Part shown: positions 17,578 through 27,906 of the stretch, one piece after another | How the letters are laid out: each line of letters starts with the position of its first letter | How positions within the stretch are numbered: the stretch's first letter is position 1 | Assembly: GCA_022340385.1 (NCBI GenBank) | Contig: JAJDOB010000200.1 | Coordinates: 1 to 39,421, forward strand | Length of the DNA stretch: 39,421 nt | From: Rhodobacter sp. | Lineage (GTDB): Bacteria; Pseudomonadota; Alphaproteobacteria; Rhodobacterales; Rhodobacteraceae | Reading direction: 5' to 3' | The notes under the pieces: generated by a model | Databases searched by the model: none | Seen by the model: the letters and a program-made list of their open reading frames with translations, nothing else | What the model was told of the DNA's origin: nothing | Position numbers and translations under genes: made by a program

Positions 17578-18243
17578 TCAAAGCAGGGCGGTGGCCACAC
17601 CGATACATCCGACGATCACAAGGCTCGAAGCCCAGAGCACATCCAGATTGAACCAGCTGCGCGACAGGAATCTGAGGCCCAGCCAGAAATAGACGCCCAC
17701 GGCAATCGCACCGCCGGCAAGGCTCATCGCGGCGGTATGCACAACCGCGACCAGCAGCGCGGCCCGGATGTTGCCGGCCATCAACGTACCCGCCGCCTGA
17801 TGACCGGCGTCCAGCGTCGCCGGATCGCCGCACAGTCCAAGATAGATCGGCACCAGCATTAGCCCCGCACCGTGCGCCATGGCCGCCAGAAAGGACCACA
17901 GGGCAAGCCGGCCCGGCGGCACCCGGGCAAGGAAACGGGGATGGCGGCGGTAGACAAGCAGGAAAAGCCCCATCACCAGCACCAGCAACCCGGCGCCAAT
18001 CCGCAGTTCACGCTCCCAGATCGCCAGCGTCGCCATCATCGAGAACGGCAGCAGGATCGCCGTCATTGCAAGGAAATGCCCGCCGGCCAGCGCCACCAGG
18101 GCTGCGGGCAGGGCCACAGGGCGACGTTCCATCAACGCGGCCGAAACCGCCAGCGGCCACCCCATCCCGGGGTTGACCCCATGATACAGGCCGGAAAAAA
18201 TGACGGCCCACCAAAGGGCCGTCACCGTCGTCGGATCGCTCAA
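17578..18243 (-). CDS. Polytopic membrane protein of unknown function
   Basis: About six hydrophobic segments; GLYHGVNPGMGWPLAVSAALMERRP; starts 3 nt after the SBP56 gene ends. Confidence 0.8.
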   Translation of the reverse strand: MSDPTTVTALWWAVIFSGLYHGVNPGMGWPLAVSAALMERRPVALPAALVALAGGHFLAMTAILLPFSMMATLAIWERELRIGAGLLVLVMGLFLLVYRRHPRFLARVPPGRLALWSFLAAMAHGAGLMLVPIYLGLCGDPATLDAGHQAAGTLMAGNIRAALLVAVVHTAAMSLAGGAIAVGVYFWLGLRFLSRSWFNLDVLWASSLVIVGCIGVATALL

Positions 18244-18246
18244 GGT

Positions 18247-19647
18247 CTATACGTTCGGATAACAGAAGCTGTCGGTCGAACAATCGCCGCCTTCGAGCCT
18301 GATCTGATGGCTGCGATATCCGGCAGGGAAGTCGACCCAGAAGTCCTTGTTCAGCGTCAGCCCGCCATTTTCGCCGACATCGGCGCACACCATCGCCGCC
18401 CCGCGATCGCCCGGATAGAACTGGTCGTCCCACGTCGAGTAAAGCGAATTGGTCCAGTAGACGCGCTTGCCGTCGCGGCTGATCTCGACCATCTGCGGAC
18501 CATAGCCAAAGCTTTTGCCGTTGGGATGCGGGGTTTTGTTGACGATACCGCCGATGCTGACCTTGCCCGCCAGAACCGGGTTCATCGGGTCGGACACATC
18601 GTATTGATGCATCTCGCCCTGTCCCCAGCAGGCGACGTACAGGTATTTGTCATCCAGCGACAGGTCGATATCGGTGACCAGCGCCGGCACCGCGCCAAAG
18701 CCCTTCAGCAGGTCGGGCAGATCGTCGGCATCGGCGGGCACGGGGTCGATGGTGATGGTCTTTTTCGCCTGCCATTCGCCATTTTCATCGCGCCACCAGG
18801 TAAAGATCGCGCCTTGCAGGTTGGTGGTGTCGACGACGACGCCACAGAACCCGTATTCCTTGACCGGGTCATGCGCCGGGCGGATTTCCAGCGCCATCTG
18901 GTGGTTTGCCCCCAGATCGATGGTCTTGGTCACCTTACGGGCGCGCAAGTCCCAGAAATGGATGGAATGGCCGTATTTGTTGGACAGCAGATCCTCTGGC
19001 ACGATGCCGTTTTCAAACTGCGGCGGCAGGCCCCATTCTGAACTGACCATGTAATCGCGCGGCAGGTTCCACCAGAAGTCATAATGCTTGTCCTGCGCAC
19101 CGCGATCCATCTCGTAGCGGCCAAGGATCTCGAAGGTCTCGCAATCCATGATGAAGATACCCGGAGGCCCGTCGGTGCCATCCTTACCGCCACCGCCAAG
19201 GGTGCTGACATAGATACCTTCCGGGCCGCAGTGAATCGTATGCGGGCGCGAATACCCGGTCTTGGCAAACAGCTCTTCGGGCTCGATGATCTTGTGGATC
19301 TTTGCGTTCAGCGGGTCTTTGACATCGACAACGTAGATTCGGCTGGACCGGATGCCCGGAATGATCAGATAGCGGCGCTCCAGAAACGCATGGCCGGTCA
19401 GTGGCGACAGGGCCGACGAACAGGCGTTCCAGCCGAAATGGTGAAACTCATCACCCTTGTTCGGCATGAAAAGGCTGTGGACGATCTGGCCGTATGTGGT
19501 GGAGGCCGGGTCAACGTCGACGACCGCCAACCCGTCCGGCTGAGACCCGTCCGGGCTTAGCAAAAGGGTGAAGGCCAGCGTTTCGACCGGGGCCTGCATG
19601 GCCATTTTCGCTGTCGGATGAAACGTTGGATCTGGTCTAAGGTTCAT
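18247..19647 (-). CDS. Selenium-binding protein SBP56 family / methanethiol oxidase-like
   Basis: LERRYLIIPGIRSSRIYVVDVKD, FFHHFGWNACSS-like GDEFHHFGWNACSSAL, TLGGGGKDGTDGPPGIFIMD, DISLDDKYLYVACWGQGEMHQYDVSDP; RBS present. Confidence 0.92.
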   Translation of the reverse strand: MNLRPDPTFHPTAKMAMQAPVETLAFTLLLSPDGSQPDGLAVVDVDPASTTYGQIVHSLFMPNKGDEFHHFGWNACSSALSPLTGHAFLERRYLIIPGIRSSRIYVVDVKDPLNAKIHKIIEPEELFAKTGYSRPHTIHCGPEGIYVSTLGGGGKDGTDGPPGIFIMDCETFEILGRYEMDRGAQDKHYDFWWNLPRDYMVSSEWGLPPQFENGIVPEDLLSNKYGHSIHFWDLRARKVTKTIDLGANHQMALEIRPAHDPVKEYGFCGVVVDTTNLQGAIFTWWRDENGEWQAKKTITIDPVPADADDLPDLLKGFGAVPALVTDIDLSLDDKYLYVACWGQGEMHQYDVSDPMNPVLAGKVSIGGIVNKTPHPNGKSFGYGPQMVEISRDGKRVYWTNSLYSTWDDQFYPGDRGAAMVCADVGENGGLTLNKDFWVDFPAGYRSHQIRLEGGDCSTDSFCYPNV

Positions 19648-20173
19648 TTGGTGGTCCTCCCGTCGTTAACGATTTTTGAATCCGTGTTGGTCGCCGCATG
19701 ATTTCAAGGAACGCGTTCACCCGAGACTGCCGTACAATGGCGATTTTGTCTGTCGTGATTGGATGGACATCCTTCAATCAGCGAATCTTTTTTCTGAATA
19801 TTCGAGACGTAACGAGCCTCTTGTATCACAATTTTGGCTTGTCCGCACAGCGCCTTGGCGCGGCGGAACGGGCGCCCGTCGCGAAAGTTCCGTTTATCCT
19901 TGAGGTTCGATGATTTCGGGTATCAATCGGGCGCCTGAACCGGACAGGCCGACCCTGCCCCGGTAATTGAAAGCCGCCGGTTCCCGCGCGGACCGAAAAA
20001 TATTGATTGTCGAATGCCGGTCACGCTGCCACAGATTCCGGGATTTCTCGCGATATTGCCAATCCGCAAGCGTCCGACCAATTGACGCCGAACTGCACTG
20101 TGCCACCGGACACGGCAAGACCTTCGCAACGCCGGCTTTTCCGAATGCCTGCGGGCCAGCAAGAATGGGGAAG

Positions 20174-20249
20174 TGGTGCCGCTGAAGGGACTCGAACCCC
20201 CGACCCCATCATTACGAATGACGTGCTCTACCAGCTGAGCTACAGCGGC
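20174..20249 (-). tRNA. tRNA-Thr (anticodon CGT), CCA encoded
   Basis: Reverse strand GCCGCTGTAGCTCAGCTGGTAGAGCACGTCATTCGTAATGATGGGGTCGGGGGTTCGAGTCCCTTCAGCGGCACCA; loop TTCGTAA. Confidence 0.97.
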
Positions 20250-20299
20250 CCAATGGCGGCTCGTTTAGCATTGTGACCGGGCGCTGGGTAGCCCAAAAA

Positions 20300-21778
20300 T
20301 CATACTTTCTCGGGCGCGTCGTCTTCCAGGATTTCGCCATCCGGCGCTGCGTCGATCTCGCCGTCTTCGCTGCTTTCCACGATCTCGGCCAGTGGCGGTT
20401 TCGGCTGGCCGACGATCAGCGGCAGCATTTCCGTCGAGCCCGGCATCGCCACTTCGCCCTCGGCCGGAACCCGCCAGCTAAGCGTGTCGAACCCGTCGCA
20501 ATTGCTGCAGACCGGTGCCCAGGCGCCGTGGATGTTCTGGCAATTGTCGCACACCCATTGTGGCCCGCGCGATGCGGTCAGCGCCCGGGTCAGCCAGCCG
20601 CGAACCACGGTATCGGCGGCGCCTTCACCCCGTTCGACTGCGGCCATAATGGTCAGCGACCGCGCCGTGGGCGCACTGGTGGCAAGCTCGCCGATGGCCT
20701 TGCGCGCGGCGGGGAAATCCTCTGCCGCTATGTAAAGTTCCGCCAACAGCATACGGGTTTCGGGCTCGTCCGGGGTCAGCTTGGTCAACGCTCGGAAACG
20801 CTTGATCCGCGCTTCGGGAAGTTCGTCGGGCACGATGGCGGCAAAGGCGGCGGCCAGATCGGGGTGCGGCTGCGCCTCCCACGCCTTCTTGATGACCCGC
20901 GTCGCATAGCGCGGCTTGTTCTGCGCGATATAGCTTTGCGCCGCCATGACCGCCGCCGGGATCAGATCGGGCGACAACCGGTTGGCTTCGATCGTTTCCA
21001 TCTGCGCCTCGATCGAGGTGTCGTCCTGCAGCAGTTCCCGGGCCTCGGACAGCGCCAGCACGGCGTCGCGACGGCGATGCACGTCGCGCGGCAGCGCGCC
21101 AGAACCCAGCTTGGCGTTCAGCGTCCTGCGCGCCCCGGCCCAGTCGGACTTGCCGGCCTGAAGTTTCAGCAGGATATCCTGGGTTTCCTCGTGCCTTGGC
21201 TTCAGCGCGAACGCCTTTTCGGCCAGCTTCAGCGCGGTTTCCGTGTCGCCCTCGGACAGGCGCTGTTTCATGATCCCGCGCACACCGACAAAGCGGGTGC
21301 GATCATCGCCCAGCAACTGTTTATAGACGGTTTCCGCCGTCTTGCGGTCGCCGGTCATTTCCGCCGCCTGAGCGGTGATCAGATTGGTCAGTTCCGGCTT
21401 GTTCAGATAGCGTTCCGCGCGGTTCGCCTTTTTCATCGCCTCGCGCCCCTCGCCAGAGGCCAGCGCCATCAGTCCGTCGGCCAATGCCTGATAGCCCTTG
21501 CGTTCGCGATTGCGGTCGAACCAGCGCGATATCGCGGTTTCGTCGCCGTTCAGAAACCGGATCGTGGCCATCAGAAGGCTGAAAATCTTGAGGAACAGCC
21601 AGACAGCCACCACCAGCACGATCCCCGCGATCACCGCCTGAAGCGGGCCGAGATTGTACTCGGTACCACCCATCGACACGCGGATGCCGCCGCCGGTTTC
21701 CATCAGATAGCCTGCGCCCAGCGTCAGCGCCGCGACAAGCGCGATGAAGAGGACGATTTTTATCAAAGACCAAAGCAT
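20300..21778 (-). CDS. hemY: HemY-type TPR membrane protein
   Basis: N-terminal two TM, FLNGDETAISRWFDRNRERKGYQALADGLMALASGEGREAMKKANRAERYL; upstream Mic60-like and hemD genes. Confidence 0.88.
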   Translation of the reverse strand: MLWSLIKIVLFIALVAALTLGAGYLMETGGGIRVSMGGTEYNLGPLQAVIAGIVLVVAVWLFLKIFSLLMATIRFLNGDETAISRWFDRNRERKGYQALADGLMALASGEGREAMKKANRAERYLNKPELTNLITAQAAEMTGDRKTAETVYKQLLGDDRTRFVGVRGIMKQRLSEGDTETALKLAEKAFALKPRHEETQDILLKLQAGKSDWAGARRTLNAKLGSGALPRDVHRRRDAVLALSEARELLQDDTSIEAQMETIEANRLSPDLIPAAVMAAQSYIAQNKPRYATRVIKKAWEAQPHPDLAAAFAAIVPDELPEARIKRFRALTKLTPDEPETRMLLAELYIAAEDFPAARKAIGELATSAPTARSLTIMAAVERGEGAADTVVRGWLTRALTASRGPQWVCDNCQNIHGAWAPVCSNCDGFDTLSWRVPAEGEVAMPGSTEMLPLIVGQPKPPLAEIVESSEDGEIDAAPDGEILEDDAPEKV

Positions 21779-21791
21779 TTTACGGGCGTCC

Positions 21792-23192
21792 TCAGTTATT
21801 CAGTTGTGCCGAAATCTCGGCAGCGGCGCGCAAAGCGGCGCGGCGGGTCTGGGCTGCGGCCACCCAATCGGCCAGGGGTTCCTGCCCCGGTGCCGGCAGT
21901 GTCGCAATCTCTGTCAGGGCCGTGTCCAGATCGCCCTTGGCCACCGCTGCCTCGGCACGCGACAGCACGGCGTCGGGATCGGTGCCTTGACGCGGTTCCA
22001 GCGATCGCGCGCCCAGTTGGGTTCGGAAAAACGCGGTCAGCGGGCTTACGGTTCCGTCGCTTGCCGCCGCATCGATCGACGCCTTCAACGCGGCGCGCGC
22101 GGCAGCGGGAAAATCCGAGGCCAATGCGGCAATTGTCGGCACGCCGGTCACGGCGGGATCGGCAAGGGCGGCGGGCACATCGGTGCCGGCTTTTTCAGCG
22201 ACAAGGCCCAGCTGTTCGGCATATCCCACGCCGCTGTCCAACGCGGCCACCACCTGCGACATCGCCGCCCGCGCGGCGGCGGCATCGGCGGCCCTGACGG
22301 CATCCTGTTCCGAAGTGACGGCGGCGGCCTGCGCAGCCTCGATCGCGGCCAGTTTGGAGTCCAGCGCCGCCTGCACTGCGGTGAACCGTGTATCCACCGC
22401 CGCAAGAACGTCGCCCAATTGCGCCTCGTAGGCCGCGACGACTTCGGCGGGCAGTTCGGCCTTGGGGATCGGTTGGGTTTCGACATCCTCGATCCGCGTG
22501 CGCAGCGCCGCCACGGTTTCGCCCAGTGCGTTGATTTCCGCCCGCGCACCATCGCTTGCGGTGCTCAGCGCGCTCAGCGACTGATCTATCGCCGCGCCAT
22601 CAGGCTGCGTCGATTTCAGCGTTTCAATCTGCGCCAATGCGCCGTCGAGCGCGGCCTTCAATCCAGAGATCTCGCCGGTTTGCCCGTCAATCCGGGCCTG
22701 CAGGTCTGCCGTACCGCTGCCCAGATCGACCCAGCCGCGGTTCTGTGCCAGGAACAGCGCCCCGGCGCCCAGGCCGGCGGCAATCACGCCGCCCAGAACA
22801 ACCCGGAAAAATCCGACTCGCTGCGGCGGCGGCATTTGCACCACCGGAACCGGCGGCTGTTCGGTCACAGAACGCGGCGCTTCATCTTCTTTGGATTCGC
22901 CCGCGCCGCCATCGACGGATTCGCCTGCGCCACTGTCGGCAGGATCGGTCTGATCGGGGGCCGGATCATCCACCAGAACCGCCTGTGTGCCTGTCTGGGG
23001 GGCGTCCGGCGCTTCTGGCGTATCTTCCGCCGCTTCGACTTCGACCGCCCCGGCAGTGGTTTCCTCTACCACTTCCGCATCTTCAATCGTGGCATCCGCC
23101 TGCGACCCGGCAGTGGCATCCTTTGACCCTGTGGATTTGGGCTTTGCTGATTTTGCCACGGTGCCGAGACCTTTCGAATCGTTGCTGTACAT
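21792..23192 (-). CDS. Mitofilin/Mic60-like (COG4223-type) membrane protein
   Basis: Acidic/Pro/Ala-rich N-terminus, single TM, coiled coil, C-terminal LGARSLEPRQGTDPDAVLSRAEAAVAKGDLDTALTEIATLP; between hemD and hemY. Confidence 0.82.
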   Translation of the reverse strand: MYSNDSKGLGTVAKSAKPKSTGSKDATAGSQADATIEDAEVVEETTAGAVEVEAAEDTPEAPDAPQTGTQAVLVDDPAPDQTDPADSGAGESVDGGAGESKEDEAPRSVTEQPPVPVVQMPPPQRVGFFRVVLGGVIAAGLGAGALFLAQNRGWVDLGSGTADLQARIDGQTGEISGLKAALDGALAQIETLKSTQPDGAAIDQSLSALSTASDGARAEINALGETVAALRTRIEDVETQPIPKAELPAEVVAAYEAQLGDVLAAVDTRFTAVQAALDSKLAAIEAAQAAAVTSEQDAVRAADAAAARAAMSQVVAALDSGVGYAEQLGLVAEKAGTDVPAALADPAVTGVPTIAALASDFPAAARAALKASIDAAASDGTVSPLTAFFRTQLGARSLEPRQGTDPDAVLSRAEAAVAKGDLDTALTEIATLPAPGQEPLADWVAAAQTRRAALRAAAEISAQLNN

Positions 23193-23239
23193 GCGCGGTT
23201 GCGCGCCGGATCAAAGCTTAGACCGCGCCGGGGCATGCC

Positions 23240-23944
23240 TCAAGGCGGCAGATCAGCCCATATCGTCGCGATGGCCGCTTTCATATGGTCGGCAGTGGGG
23301 GCAATTGTAACGGTGACACTTTCTGGTTCCGGCCCCGCCCAGGCGCTCGCAACCGCATCGCTCAGCGCCACAATCGCAAGCGGCGCGCGGGCATTCTTGG
23401 CCTGGGCCGCGACCAGACGTGCCGAGCGGGGCGAAAACAGCGGCAAGATCACCCTGCCGGACCCGGCCAGCAACGCCATCGCCTGACCGTTCAGCGCAAT
23501 CTCGACCTGATCATAGACCACCACCGCGCGCGCATCGAACCCACGGGCCACAAGCTTTTTCACCACATCGCCCCGAGTCTCGGCCCCGCGCGCATGCAAC
23601 AGCCGGGCTTTCGGGTCGTGTCGCGCCACCAGTGCCACCAACGCGTCCGCCGATCCGTCCGCCGCAATCGCCTGCATTCCCAGTTCGGTCGCGGCGCGCG
23701 CCGTCCGCCCGCCAATGCAGAATGCCGTCAGTTCGGCAACATCCGCCAATTCGGCCAACGCGCGCGCACCGTTTTCCGATGTCAGAATGACCGCCCCGAC
23801 ACCGCCCAGATCAACCGCCGACCTGCGCGTTACGATCTCCATGACGGGCGCAATCACAACCGGGTAGGTTGCGGGCAGAGACGCCGCAAACCGCTGTGCC
23901 TGCGCGCTTGGGCGGGTCAGCAATACGGTGGCCTTGGATGACAC
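23240..23944 (-). CDS. hemD: Uroporphyrinogen-III synthase
   Basis: [50 protein letters not shown]. Confidence 0.9.
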   Translation of the reverse strand: MSSKATVLLTRPSAQAQRFAASLPATYPVVIAPVMEIVTRRSAVDLGGVGAVILTSENGARALAELADVAELTAFCIGGRTARAATELGMQAIAADGSADALVALVARHDPKARLLHARGAETRGDVVKKLVARGFDARAVVVYDQVEIALNGQAMALLAGSGRVILPLFSPRSARLVAAQAKNARAPLAIVALSDAVASAWAGPEPESVTVTIAPTADHMKAAIATIWADLPP

Positions 23945-24020
23945 CTGCGCGCCCCTCGGGATTGTACGAAAGCCATGCAGGTGTTACCTGCACGATCACC
24001 CTTCCACAAGCGGCGCGGCG

Positions 24021-25118
24021 ATGACAACGGCACTGACGATCCTGGGGCTGGAAAGCAGCTGCGACGATACCGCCGCTGCGGTGGTGCGGCAAACCGGCGC
24101 CTCGGCTGGGGATATTCTGTCGTCCGTCGTCTTCGGTCAGGTCGAACTGCATGCGGCCTTTGGCGGAGTCGTTCCTGAACTTGCCGCGCGTGCGCACACC
24201 GAAAAGCTGGATCATGCAGTCGAGGCGGCCCTGGACAAAGCCGGTGTTTCGCTGGCGGAAATTGATGCCATTGCCGTCACCGCCGGCCCCGGCCTGATCG
24301 GTGGCGTTCTTTCCGGCGTGATGTGCGCCAAGGGGCTGGCGGCCGCCACCGGCAAGCCGCTGATCGGGGTCAATCATCTGGCGGGGCATGCGCTGACCCC
24401 GCGCCTGACCGAAAGGCTGGAGTTTCCGTATCTGATGCTGCTGGTTTCTGGCGGGCATTGCCAGTTTCTGATCGCACATGGACCGGATGACTTCATCCGT
24501 CTTGGCGGCACAATCGACGACGCCCCGGGCGAGGCGTTCGACAAGACCGCGAAACTGCTGGGCCTGCCACAGCCGGGCGGTCCATCGGTTGAAATGGCGG
24601 CGTTGCGGGGCGATGCCACGGCCTTTTCTTTCCCGCGCCCGCTGCTGGATCGTGCCGGGTGCGATATGTCCTTCTCGGGGCTGAAGACCGCGCTGTTGCG
24701 CGCCCGCGACGCGGTCGTGGCCGAAAACGGCGGGCTCGGCGAACAGGCGCGCGCCGATCTTTGCGCCAGCTTTCAGGCGGCCGTCGCCGACGTTCTGGCC
24801 GAAAAATCGCGCCGCGCGCTGACCGAATATCTTGCCGGCAACCCCACCCGGGCCGCCTTTGCCGTTGCCGGCGGCGTGGCGGCCAACCAGACCATCCGCG
24901 CCGCGCTGCAAGCCGTCGCAACAGAGGCGGGCGCGGAATTCAGTGCGCCACCGCTTGCCCTGTGCACGGACAATGCCGCGATGATCGCCTGGGCGGGGAT
25001 CGAGCTTTTCCGGTTGGGTCATCGCAGCGACATGACCCTGTCGGCCCGCCCGCGCTGGCCGCTGGACCGTTCCAGTCCGGCGATGCTGGGCAGCGGCAAA
25101 CGCGGGGCAAAGGCGTGA
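24021..25118 (+). CDS. tsaD: tRNA N6-adenosine threonylcarbamoyltransferase
   Basis: [53 protein letters not shown]. Confidence 0.97.
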   Translation: MTTALTILGLESSCDDTAAAVVRQTGASAGDILSSVVFGQVELHAAFGGVVPELAARAHTEKLDHAVEAALDKAGVSLAEIDAIAVTAGPGLIGGVLSGVMCAKGLAAATGKPLIGVNHLAGHALTPRLTERLEFPYLMLLVSGGHCQFLIAHGPDDFIRLGGTIDDAPGEAFDKTAKLLGLPQPGGPSVEMAALRGDATAFSFPRPLLDRAGCDMSFSGLKTALLRARDAVVAENGGLGEQARADLCASFQAAVADVLAEKSRRALTEYLAGNPTRAAFAVAGGVAANQTIRAALQAVATEAGAEFSAPPLALCTDNAAMIAWAGIELFRLGHRSDMTLSARPRWPLDRSSPAMLGSGKRGAKA

Positions 25119-26077
25119 TCGGGGTTCTGGGGGCAGGCGCATTTGGCACCGGGCTGGCGATATCGTTAGCGCGCGACGGGCAAGCGGTGACGCTGTGGGC
25201 GCGCAATCCCGAGCACGCCGACGCGATGCGCACAAATGGCGAAAACACCGCCCGGTTGCCGGGCGTCTCGTTTCCGCGCGATCTGGGTGTGACTTCCGAC
25301 ATCGCCGAGCTGAGCGGTGCCCGGATTGTCCTGCTGGCGGTGCCCACACAGACATTGGCACGGGTTCTGCAGGAATTCGCCGATCAACTGGCCGGGAAAT
25401 CCCTTGTAGCTGCCTGCAAGGGCATCGACCTGACCACCGGCCTTGGACCCACCGCGACCATCGCGCAATTGGTGCCCAGCGCCACCCCGGCAATCCTTTC
25501 GGGGCCCAGTTTCGCCGTCGATATCGCCGCCGGCCTGCCAACCGCGCTGACACTGGCCGCAGCTTCTGCCGAGACCGCCACAGCCCTGCAATCCAGCCTG
25601 TCGACCGCCAATCTGCGCCTTTATCGCAGCACGGACATGGCCGGCGTCGAAGTGGGCGGCGCTTTGAAAAACGTCATCGCCATCGCCTGCGGCATCGCCA
25701 TGGGCGCGGGCCTTGGGGAAAGCGCGCGCGCCGCGCTGATGACGCGCGGCTATGCCGAAATGGTACGGTTCGCTGTCGCGCGTGGCGCACGGGCGGAAAC
25801 GCTGGCCGGGCTGTCTGGCTTTGGCGATCTGGCCCTGACCTGCACCTGCGAAAAATCCCGCAACTACGCCTATGGCCTGCAACTGGGGCTGGCCGGGCAG
25901 GCGACGACCACCGCCACAACCGAAGGTATTGCAACCGCCCGGGCCGTCGCGGCCCTTGCGGGCAGACAGAAGCTGGAAATGCCGATCACCGCCACCATGG
26001 CGCAGGTTCTTGAAGGCGAAATCGCTGTTGGCGACGCGGTCGCTGCGCTGATGGCGCGGCCGCTGCGGCCAGAGTAG
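25115..26077 (+). CDS. gpsA: NAD(P)H-dependent glycerol-3-phosphate dehydrogenase, GTG start overlapping the tsaD stop
   Basis: [69 protein letters not shown]. Confidence 0.96.
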   Translation: MIGVLGAGAFGTGLAISLARDGQAVTLWARNPEHADAMRTNGENTARLPGVSFPRDLGVTSDIAELSGARIVLLAVPTQTLARVLQEFADQLAGKSLVAACKGIDLTTGLGPTATIAQLVPSATPAILSGPSFAVDIAAGLPTALTLAAASAETATALQSSLSTANLRLYRSTDMAGVEVGGALKNVIAIACGIAMGAGLGESARAALMTRGYAEMVRFAVARGARAETLAGLSGFGDLALTCTCEKSRNYAYGLQLGLAGQATTTATTEGIATARAVAALAGRQKLEMPITATMAQVLEGEIAVGDAVAALMARPLRPE

Positions 26078-26133
26078 GCCTTGCCTCTGCCCGTTGATCC
26101 GTTAGCCTGACGACCCGCAGCAGGAGACACGCC

Positions 26134-26553
26134 ATGGCCTATTGGCTTTTCAAATCCGAACCTTCGACCTGGAGCTGGGACGATCAGACCGCCAAGGGCG
26201 ACGCGGGCGAGGAATGGGACGGCGTGCGCAATTATCAGGCGCGCAACAACATGCGGCTGATGAAGGTCGGGGATCTGGGGTTCTTCTACCATTCGCAGGC
26301 GGAAAAGGCGGTGGTCGGTATCGTCGAGGTCATCGCAGAGGCGCATCCCGACAGCACGACCGATGACGCGCGTTGGGAATGCGTCGATATCAAAGCGGTG
26401 AAACCCGTGACCCGGCCGGTGACCTTGCAGATGTGCAAGGACGATCCACGCCTTGCCGACATGGCGCTGGTCAGGAACACACGGCTTTCAGTGCAACCCG
26501 TGCGCGACGAGGAATGGCGCGTGGTCTGCGAAATGGCGGGTACGACGCCCTAG
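26134..26553 (+). CDS. EVE domain-containing protein
   Basis: MAYWLFKSEPSTWSWDDQTA, WDGVRNYQARNNMRLMKVGDLGFFYHS. Confidence 0.95.
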   Translation: MAYWLFKSEPSTWSWDDQTAKGDAGEEWDGVRNYQARNNMRLMKVGDLGFFYHSQAEKAVVGIVEVIAEAHPDSTTDDARWECVDIKAVKPVTRPVTLQMCKDDPRLADMALVRNTRLSVQPVRDEEWRVVCEMAGTTP

Positions 26554-26681
26554 CCGGGCATTGCTTTTCGGGCCCTTGCTGGCCCGCCTCACGATCTGCG
26601 ATCCTGGCGAATTCTGTGGAAACCTCTTGAAATCAGTGCCAGGATCTTGCCCAGAAAACCCTAGGCAGGAAGGCAAACCGA

Positions 26682-27065
26682 ATGGAATACATCAACGTGA
26701 TCGCCGCCGGTGTCGCGGCCTGGATATTCGGCGCGGTCTGGTACATGACCATCGCCAAGACCTGGATGCAGGCCTCTGGCCTGACGGAAGAGGACATAAA
26801 GGAAACCAACGCGTTGCCCTATGTCGTCAGCCTGATCGGCGCCATTGTCGTTGCCGGCATGATGCGCCATATCCTGGCCGGCGCCGGGATCGACTCCATA
26901 GGCAAGGCCATACTGACCGGGGTTGGCATGGGGGCATTCATCGTCAGCCCCTGGATGATCAACAACGTGCTTTACAGCAATCGCGACCGCCAGCTGATCT
27001 GGATGGATTGCGGTTATCCGGTGATCGGCATGGGCATCATCGGATTTGTCCTGGCGCTGTTCTGA
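26682..27065 (+). CDS. DUF1761-like small membrane protein
   Basis: VIAAGVAAWIFGAVWYMTIAKTWMQASG pattern, four hydrophobic segments. Confidence 0.75.
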   Translation: MEYINVIAAGVAAWIFGAVWYMTIAKTWMQASGLTEEDIKETNALPYVVSLIGAIVVAGMMRHILAGAGIDSIGKAILTGVGMGAFIVSPWMINNVLYSNRDRQLIWMDCGYPVIGMGIIGFVLALF

Positions 27066-27092
27066 TCCGCAATGGCGCCGCAGTAGAATCGA

Positions 27093-27124
27093 ATGGAGGG
27101 TTCCGACCCCTCGGAACCCTCCAT
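27093..27124. terminator. Strong hairpin downstream of the DUF1761-like gene (terminator-like, no T-run)
   Basis: ATGGAGGGTTCCGA-CCCC-TCGGAACCCTCCAT, 14-bp perfect stem with a 4-nt loop. Confidence 0.55.
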
Positions 27125-27280
27125 CACCCCACGTGCTCCCTCAGCACCACACGCGTATATGAAAAGGTCCCGACCATCCTGGTCTTGCATTGACCCTAGC
27201 CGGAAGCCTGGCAACGCGCAATCAGTTGTTTCCTAAAATATATTTAGAATCAATTGGATAGAAGAAAGGATCTGTTAACG

Positions 27281-27309
27281 CAAAACGCCCGCCTGAAAGC
27301 AGACGGGCG
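27281..27309 (-). terminator. Rho-independent terminator of the DUF2853 gene
   Basis: On the minus strand CGCCCG-T-CTG-CTTT-CAG-G-CGGGCG followed by TTTTG. Confidence 0.75.
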
Positions 27310-27333
27310 CAGCATCGAATTGTTAGCCAAAGC

Positions 27334-27675
27334 TTAGCCGTAGATCGACTCTTTGCCGAAATGCTTGGTCAGCATGTAGTAGACCACGGCGCGGTATTTG
27401 TTACGCTCTGACCGGCCATAGGTGTCGATCGCCTTGTTGATGGCGTCCATCAGTTCCGGCCCGTCCCGCAGCGCCAGTTTCTTGATCAGGAAGTTGTCCT
27501 TGACCGTTTCCAGCTCGCTCGCCTGGCCGGCGGCAACAGTCGAAGCGTCGGCATTGTAGATCGCCGGGCCGCAGCCGATGGTGACTTTGGTCAACAGGTC
27601 CATATCCGGCGTCATGCCGCATTTGTTCTTCAGATCGTCAGCATATTTCGCGATAAGTTCGTCTCTTTTTCCCAT
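27334..27675 (-). CDS. DUF2853 family protein
   Basis: MGKRDELIAKYADDLKNKCGMTPDMDLLTKVTIGCGPAIYNADASTVA; start trimmed to ATG at 27675. Confidence 0.9.
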   Translation of the reverse strand: MGKRDELIAKYADDLKNKCGMTPDMDLLTKVTIGCGPAIYNADASTVAAGQASELETVKDNFLIKKLALRDGPELMDAINKAIDTYGRSERNKYRAVVYYMLTKHFGKESIYG

Positions 27676-27906
27676 GAGTCCCTCTCCTGTATTCATTGTT
27701 GGGCAACGGCTGATCCGGAATGAAAGTAGCAGCCTCACGCGCCGCACACTATCCACGTTTTGGAACCGCTCAAAGGGGGAAATTACGGCGCAAAGCGTCA
27801 CACCTGAAAGATCTGTACAACCTGCGCAAGAATCTGCCGTCGGAATTTCCGCGACAGGGCCGGGGATACGGGGCCGGAAATACGCTGCGTTTTCGTGCGC
27901 AACAAG

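Noticed and set aside
17872-19041. 389-aa plus-strand ORF
   Set aside because: Antisense to the SBP56 gene and its membrane-protein partner.
20273-22297. 674-aa plus-strand ORF (and 21744-23126)
   Set aside because: Antisense to hemY and the Mic60-like gene; Arg/Gly/His-rich with no recognisable domain.
23811-25553. 580-aa minus-strand ORF
   Set aside because: Covers tsaD and the gpsA 5' end in antisense; tsaD and gpsA motifs are unambiguous.
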